DNA of 64,000 nucleotides from positions 18,353 through 82,352 of the forward strand of contig JAHHHR010000035.1 in NCBI GenBank assembly GCA_019359245.1, read 5' to 3'. A program made the translations under genes and the position numbers. The stretch's first letter is position 1, and each line of letters begins with the position of its first letter. Source of the stretch: Nostoc desertorum CM1-VF14 (GTDB lineage: Bacteria > Cyanobacteriota > Cyanobacteriia > Cyanobacteriales > Nostocaceae). Shown here in pieces: positions 60,661 through 64,000 of the stretch. A model generated the notes under the pieces. The model was not told the origin of the DNA. It worked only from the letters and a program-made list of their open reading frames with translations, and made no database searches.

Positions 60661-62966
60661 TTCAAGAAATTGGGTGTACCACTACCACCATTTCTACCAA
60701 CAGCAGGAATTTCCAGTAGGCTATCTGTAGCTTTGCCAGTACCGTCATTGGTAACAGAGGTAGAGTTCCCTGGATGTCCATTGGGAATGAACAGTTGCGG
60801 GTGGTCAAAGGGCGCTTTATCAGTGACAACTCGCTCATCAGTAAGTCCTTTTAGGAAAGCCACCAAGTCATCTTTTTCTGTTTGGCTTAATCCCAATGGG
60901 CGGAGAACCCCTTCTTGGCGGAAATCTCCACCACGATTGTAGAAGTCCACCACTTGCGGCAAAGTCAAATAACTACCATTGTGGAAGTAAGGGGCGGTGA
61001 GTTCTATGTTGCGTAGTCCAGGAGTTTTAAACTGCCCGTCTGCAACTACTTTGTCACTGGAGTTAACTGTAATATTGGGGCTTGAACCGAGAAGTAATGG
61101 GAATTTACCCGAAGCAGCCACCCGCGACTCCGAAAGCGGATTACCAAATGGGTCTTGACCACCAACACCAATGTCTTCTAGGGTGGGTCTAACGCCGATA
61201 TTGAAGAAACTTGTGTCCGAGACGGTTCTAGGAGTGGATGTGCTAGCTCTGAGCCTTTGGTTCTTGACGTTGCTAACTGAGGCACTGGTCAGTTCCAACC
61301 CACTATGACAGAAGATGCAGGCAGCTTTGCCCTCGAATAGTTGTTTGCCTCGTTGCTGCTGCACGGTGAGGGCACTGGTGTTTCCTTCTAAGAAGCGATC
61401 GTAGGGCGTATTGTTGGCAATGAGTGTAGACTCGTATAACTGAACTGCAAGCCCAAAGAACAGCGAGAAGTTATACTCCAACAGTGTGTATTCATCGGTT
61501 TTAGAAGAGTTATCAGGCCTGTTGACAAAAGTCCGTTTACCTTCAGCATCAACTTGGATGAGCCGATTAGACTTCCACCACTCCGGCTTAAAGGCATCTT
61601 TAATCATCTGCTCGTAGGTTTTATCCTTCAGTCCGGGTTGAGGTGATCTACTGTCTGCACCTAAAACGCTGTCTTGTGGATGCACAACCTGTTTGCCTAG
61701 CGGTCTGAGGCTAGTTAACTTTTGCCCCAATACTCGGGGGAGCTTTGTACCCCTAATTGACAGAGCATTTTGCAGCAGTCCACTGAGAGATTTACTATTG
61801 TCGATTTGCGCCAACTTACCAGTCAGTTCTTCAACGGAACTGAGTAGCGGACCAACCAGAGTATCACCAATATTATCTAGATCATCTAGCGGCAGTTGAC
61901 TGAGAGATTTTCTCTTGTCAATTCGCCCAAACTTATCACCAATTTCTTGAAAAGTGCGACCATCAGCAGACGACTCGAAGGAACTGAGTGGCGGCCCGAG
62001 CGCCTGAGAAGCCAAAGACGAATTATTCAATCTGATTTTGACAAATCTGAGCTGATTTGGCTTTTCTGCTTTTACCACAGAGGCGTTAGGGTCTCTTAAA
62101 CCGAAGGGATTCACCCCATTAAAGATATCCTGTGCACTTCCATCCCAGAAGTTGCGGAAGTTCAATGCTGCATTTATTACGCTTGGTGTGTTACGCGGTT
62201 GAACGCGACGCACATTTGTACCTCCCACGTTAAACACCGGATCTAGCTCGGTTTTTACTTCGTCTTCCGCGCTACCAGGTTTAACATCTACAAACTTTGC
62301 ATTGGAGACTCCCTGAGAGGAACTGACATCGTTACGGTCAGACACAACTGTTGTAGAATCATTTGGGTTTGACAGCTTATGGAAGGGAAAATCTTCTTTT
62401 CTTAGCTGGTAGTTTGGTGCGCTACCTACATTAAAAGCTGTATCTGGATTTACTGTACGATCAGCGTTAATCCGCAAAAGCCCAGGAGATATCTGATTTT
62501 TGGATCTATTGTCGGCTCCAGCATGGAAGTGACAAGTAGCACAGGAGGTCTTTCCGTCGCTCCCAACTTGCATATCCCAAAAAAGAGTTTTTCCTAATTT
62601 GATCGCAGCTACTTTGTTTTTTACAAAGTCTCCAAGATTGTCAGGCTCTGGAACCGACACGCTCTTAAGCGAAGCTGGCGGTCTTGTAACCTGCGCTGAT
62701 ACACTATTTCCAGCTATTACTGCTGCCAGAATAATGGCAGCAATTGTTATAGTCTTTGAAAATTTTGATTCCGAGCGATTAAGCTTGCCATATCTAAATC
62801 TCCACCCTTGGCGCTTTATTTTTGTCACCAAAGATTTGAGCAAAAACCGACCTCTTGAAGTCAGTAGCAAGTAGACCAATAAGCCTGTAATAAAAATTAC
62901 TAAGCTTACTATGGGTAAAATTCCCATATGTTTTTGTACTAGAACAACACCGGGGAAATTATACAT
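60657..62966 (-). CDS. di-heme cytochrome c peroxidase-like protein
   Basis: 769 residues. One anchor helix (ILPIVSLVIFITGLLVYLLL), a second hydrophobic segment at about 75-90 that may be a signal, then a CcpA/MauG-type domain. Two heme sites: SCATCHFHAGAD (about 140) and ACIFCHSGLELTS (about 552). They are about 410 residues apart, far more than the 150-or-so of bacterial peroxidases, because of an insert of about 200 residues (SLSQLPLDDLDNIGDTLVGP). C-terminal LTAPYFHNGSYLTLPQVVDF is the usual conserved region. May oxidise a protein or small molecule in the periplasm. Its stop lies inside a MITE-like repeat. Confidence 0.85.
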   Translation of the reverse strand: MYNFPGVVLVQKHMGILPIVSLVIFITGLLVYLLLTSRGRFLLKSLVTKIKRQGWRFRYGKLNRSESKFSKTITIAAIILAAVIAGNSVSAQVTRPPASLKSVSVPEPDNLGDFVKNKVAAIKLGKTLFWDMQVGSDGKTSCATCHFHAGADNRSKNQISPGLLRINADRTVNPDTAFNVGSAPNYQLRKEDFPFHKLSNPNDSTTVVSDRNDVSSSQGVSNAKFVDVKPGSAEDEVKTELDPVFNVGGTNVRRVQPRNTPSVINAALNFRNFWDGSAQDIFNGVNPFGLRDPNASVVKAEKPNQLRFVKIRLNNSSLASQALGPPLSSFESSADGRTFQEIGDKFGRIDKRKSLSQLPLDDLDNIGDTLVGPLLSSVEELTGKLAQIDNSKSLSGLLQNALSIRGTKLPRVLGQKLTSLRPLGKQVVHPQDSVLGADSRSPQPGLKDKTYEQMIKDAFKPEWWKSNRLIQVDAEGKRTFVNRPDNSSKTDEYTLLEYNFSLFFGLAVQLYESTLIANNTPYDRFLEGNTSALTVQQQRGKQLFEGKAACIFCHSGLELTSASVSNVKNQRLRASTSTPRTVSDTSFFNIGVRPTLEDIGVGGQDPFGNPLSESRVAASGKFPLLLGSSPNITVNSSDKVVADGQFKTPGLRNIELTAPYFHNGSYLTLPQVVDFYNRGGDFRQEGVLRPLGLSQTEKDDLVAFLKGLTDERVVTDKAPFDHPQLFIPNGHPGNSTSVTNDGTGKATDSLLEIPAVGRNGGSGTPNFLN

Positions 62967-63291
62967 CCGTAATCAAATTTCAAATGTAATATTCATGTAA
63001 AGAATTACAAGTATTACAAATTTTATGTAAACAAAAAACGCCACAGGGCTACTAATAAATTGAGTAGGGTAGAATAAACTGTTCTAGATTTATTTAACTG
63101 GCATTAATTAACTAGTACGTCACGGCAGAAATAAGCAGACCATTGAAAATCCCTAAAAAGCTTATTCCATAATAAATACTTCTGACTTAGGCTACTACAA
63201 TGCTTTATTTACAAGAGCTTGATAAAATTTAAGTATGCAAATTAGATATGTTCTAACTTATCATCAGCCGTACTTTCAGTAAAATATTTTA
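62967..63291. other. divergent intergenic region
   Basis: 325 bases, AT-rich, between divergently transcribed genes. No repeat or ORF that I can support; both promoters lie here. Confidence 0.5.
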
Positions 63292-63939
63292 ATGTCACTA
63301 CATCAAAGTTCTGGTCGCTGGCGCTTCGGGCTAGCTTTATCGCTTTTGACGGTTTTATTGTGGGGAATTTTACCTATTGCTCTGACGGTAACTCTGCAAG
63401 TACTTGATGTCTATACAGTCATCTGGTTTCGCTTTTTTACATCTTTCTTACTACTTGGTGTGTATTTAGGAATACGCGGTAAATTACCAAAGTTAGAACA
63501 ACTACGTTCTGCTTCTTGGAAATTATTAGCGATCGCTACACTATTTTTAGGGATTAATTATTTTCTATTCATGCAAGGTTTAGCACTAACATCGCCTGCG
63601 AACGCTGAAGTTCTCATTCAATTATCTACCCTTTTATTAGGTTTTGGAGGGTTAGTGATTTTTAAAGAACGTTATCGGCTGTATCAATGGATTGGTGTAA
63701 GTGTAATGGCTTGCGGTTATCTTTTATTTTTTCGGGAACAACTAACAAATTTAATTACAGCGCATGGCACATACATACTAGGTAGTCTTTTGATTGTGCT
63801 AGGAGCAATGGCATGGGCTATTTATGCTTTAGCACAAAAGCAGTTATTACAATCTTTATCTTCCCCTAGTATCATCAGGGTAAGCGCATTTCAAACCCTA
63901 TTGACAAGAGGATTTGAAAGCATCATTATGATGAGATAA
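63292..63939 (+). CDS. EamA/DMT-family transporter, apparently truncated
   Basis: 215 residues in frame. The first EamA domain (LALSLLTVLLWGILPIALTV ... YRLYQWIGVSVMACGYLLFF) and the start of the second (ILGSLLIVLGAMAWAIYALA) are present, about six of ten helices. After QKQLLQSLSSPSII (about residue 197) the family pattern is lost and the frame ends at FESIIMMR. The expected four C-terminal helices are absent. This suggests disruption by an inserted element that runs off the window, although the window edge prevents proof. Likely non-functional. Confidence 0.7.
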   Translation: MSLHQSSGRWRFGLALSLLTVLLWGILPIALTVTLQVLDVYTVIWFRFFTSFLLLGVYLGIRGKLPKLEQLRSASWKLLAIATLFLGINYFLFMQGLALTSPANAEVLIQLSTLLLGFGGLVIFKERYRLYQWIGVSVMACGYLLFFREQLTNLITAHGTYILGSLLIVLGAMAWAIYALAQKQLLQSLSSPSIIRVSAFQTLLTRGFESIIMMR

Positions 63940-64000
63940 GCAAGCAGCAAGAATCGTCAACATATAATTATTATCCATAGCGGCACGATTGGATTTTTGG
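63898..64000 (-). CDS. possible transposase C-terminus (partial)
   Basis: A minus-strand frame open to the window edge, ending at 63898, that reads QKSNRAAMDNNYMLTILAAC then LSHHNDAFKSSCQ and stop. It begins where homology of the DMT transporter is lost, so it may be the end of an inserted insertion-sequence transposase. Too short to assign to a family. Confidence 0.25.
   Translation of the reverse strand, partial: QKSNRAAMDNNYMLTILAACLSHHNDAFKSSCQ

Overview
The window is chromosomal DNA of a filamentous, heterocyst-type cyanobacterium, most likely Nostoc or a close relative. Direct evidence is psaM, CP12, a high-light-inducible (Hlip) protein, a valyl-tRNA synthetase carrying the cyanobacterial CAAD membrane domain, an SLH/OprB porin, frequent HIP1 octamers (GCGATCGC) and many short tandem and palindromic repeats of the kind seen in Nostocales. 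Genes lie on both strands in short operons separated by repeat-rich spacers. There is no rRNA, CRISPR array or complete insertion sequence; one tRNA-Arg(CCG) lies at 47146-47218.

Layout. 0-5.4 kb: end of a MAPEG-like protein, yajQ, a glutathione transferase and partner, a TPR protein, psaM and a D-ribulose-type sugar kinase. 5.6-8.3 kb: a two-gene McrBC-type restriction module. 8.5-13.2 kb: a dienelactone hydrolase and a four-gene minus-strand operon (YgiB-like lipoprotein, glutathionylspermidine-synthase-like ATP-grasp enzyme, AmpG-like permease, GlcNAc-kinase-like protein). 13.3-29.4 kb: valS-CAAD, cysC, GDSL lipase, Hlip, DUF4383, DUF3891, DUF1392, GDYXXLXY/DUF2157 pair, RNA m5C methyltransferase, Nudix hydrolase, prolyl iminopeptidase and an SLH-OprB porin.

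30.2-42.9 kb is the most unusual region. A perfect Fur/Zur-type palindrome precedes a run of genes that together carry eight copies of a degenerate, cysteine-free HMA-like domain (HMA_2 type). They include a P1B-type ATPase without a CPx motif, a glycine-rich DUF5132 membrane protein, an HMA_2-PAP2 phosphatase fusion and, just downstream, a hemerythrin-domain protein. I infer a metal-handling membrane system, possibly comparable to the ferrosome (Fez) loci of other bacteria; metal and function are unproven. A WD40 protein on the opposite strand interrupts the run.

43-64 kb: remnant of a kdp potassium-pump operon, FIST protein, CP12, DUF3177, tRNA-Arg, LytM/EnvC-like peptidase, bifunctional NAD(P)H-hydrate repair enzyme with a repeat inserted in frame, a DhaM-HPr-EI fusion, a phosphodiester glycosidase, an Eis-like acetyltransferase, a double-glycine leader peptide, a decayed four-helix-bundle gene next to a 13-unit 21-bp repeat array, an AMIN-beta-lactamase-fold protein, a di-heme peroxidase-like cytochrome and a DMT transporter that appears cut short at the window edge. 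At least three families of dispersed non-coding repeats occur, two of them MITE-like.
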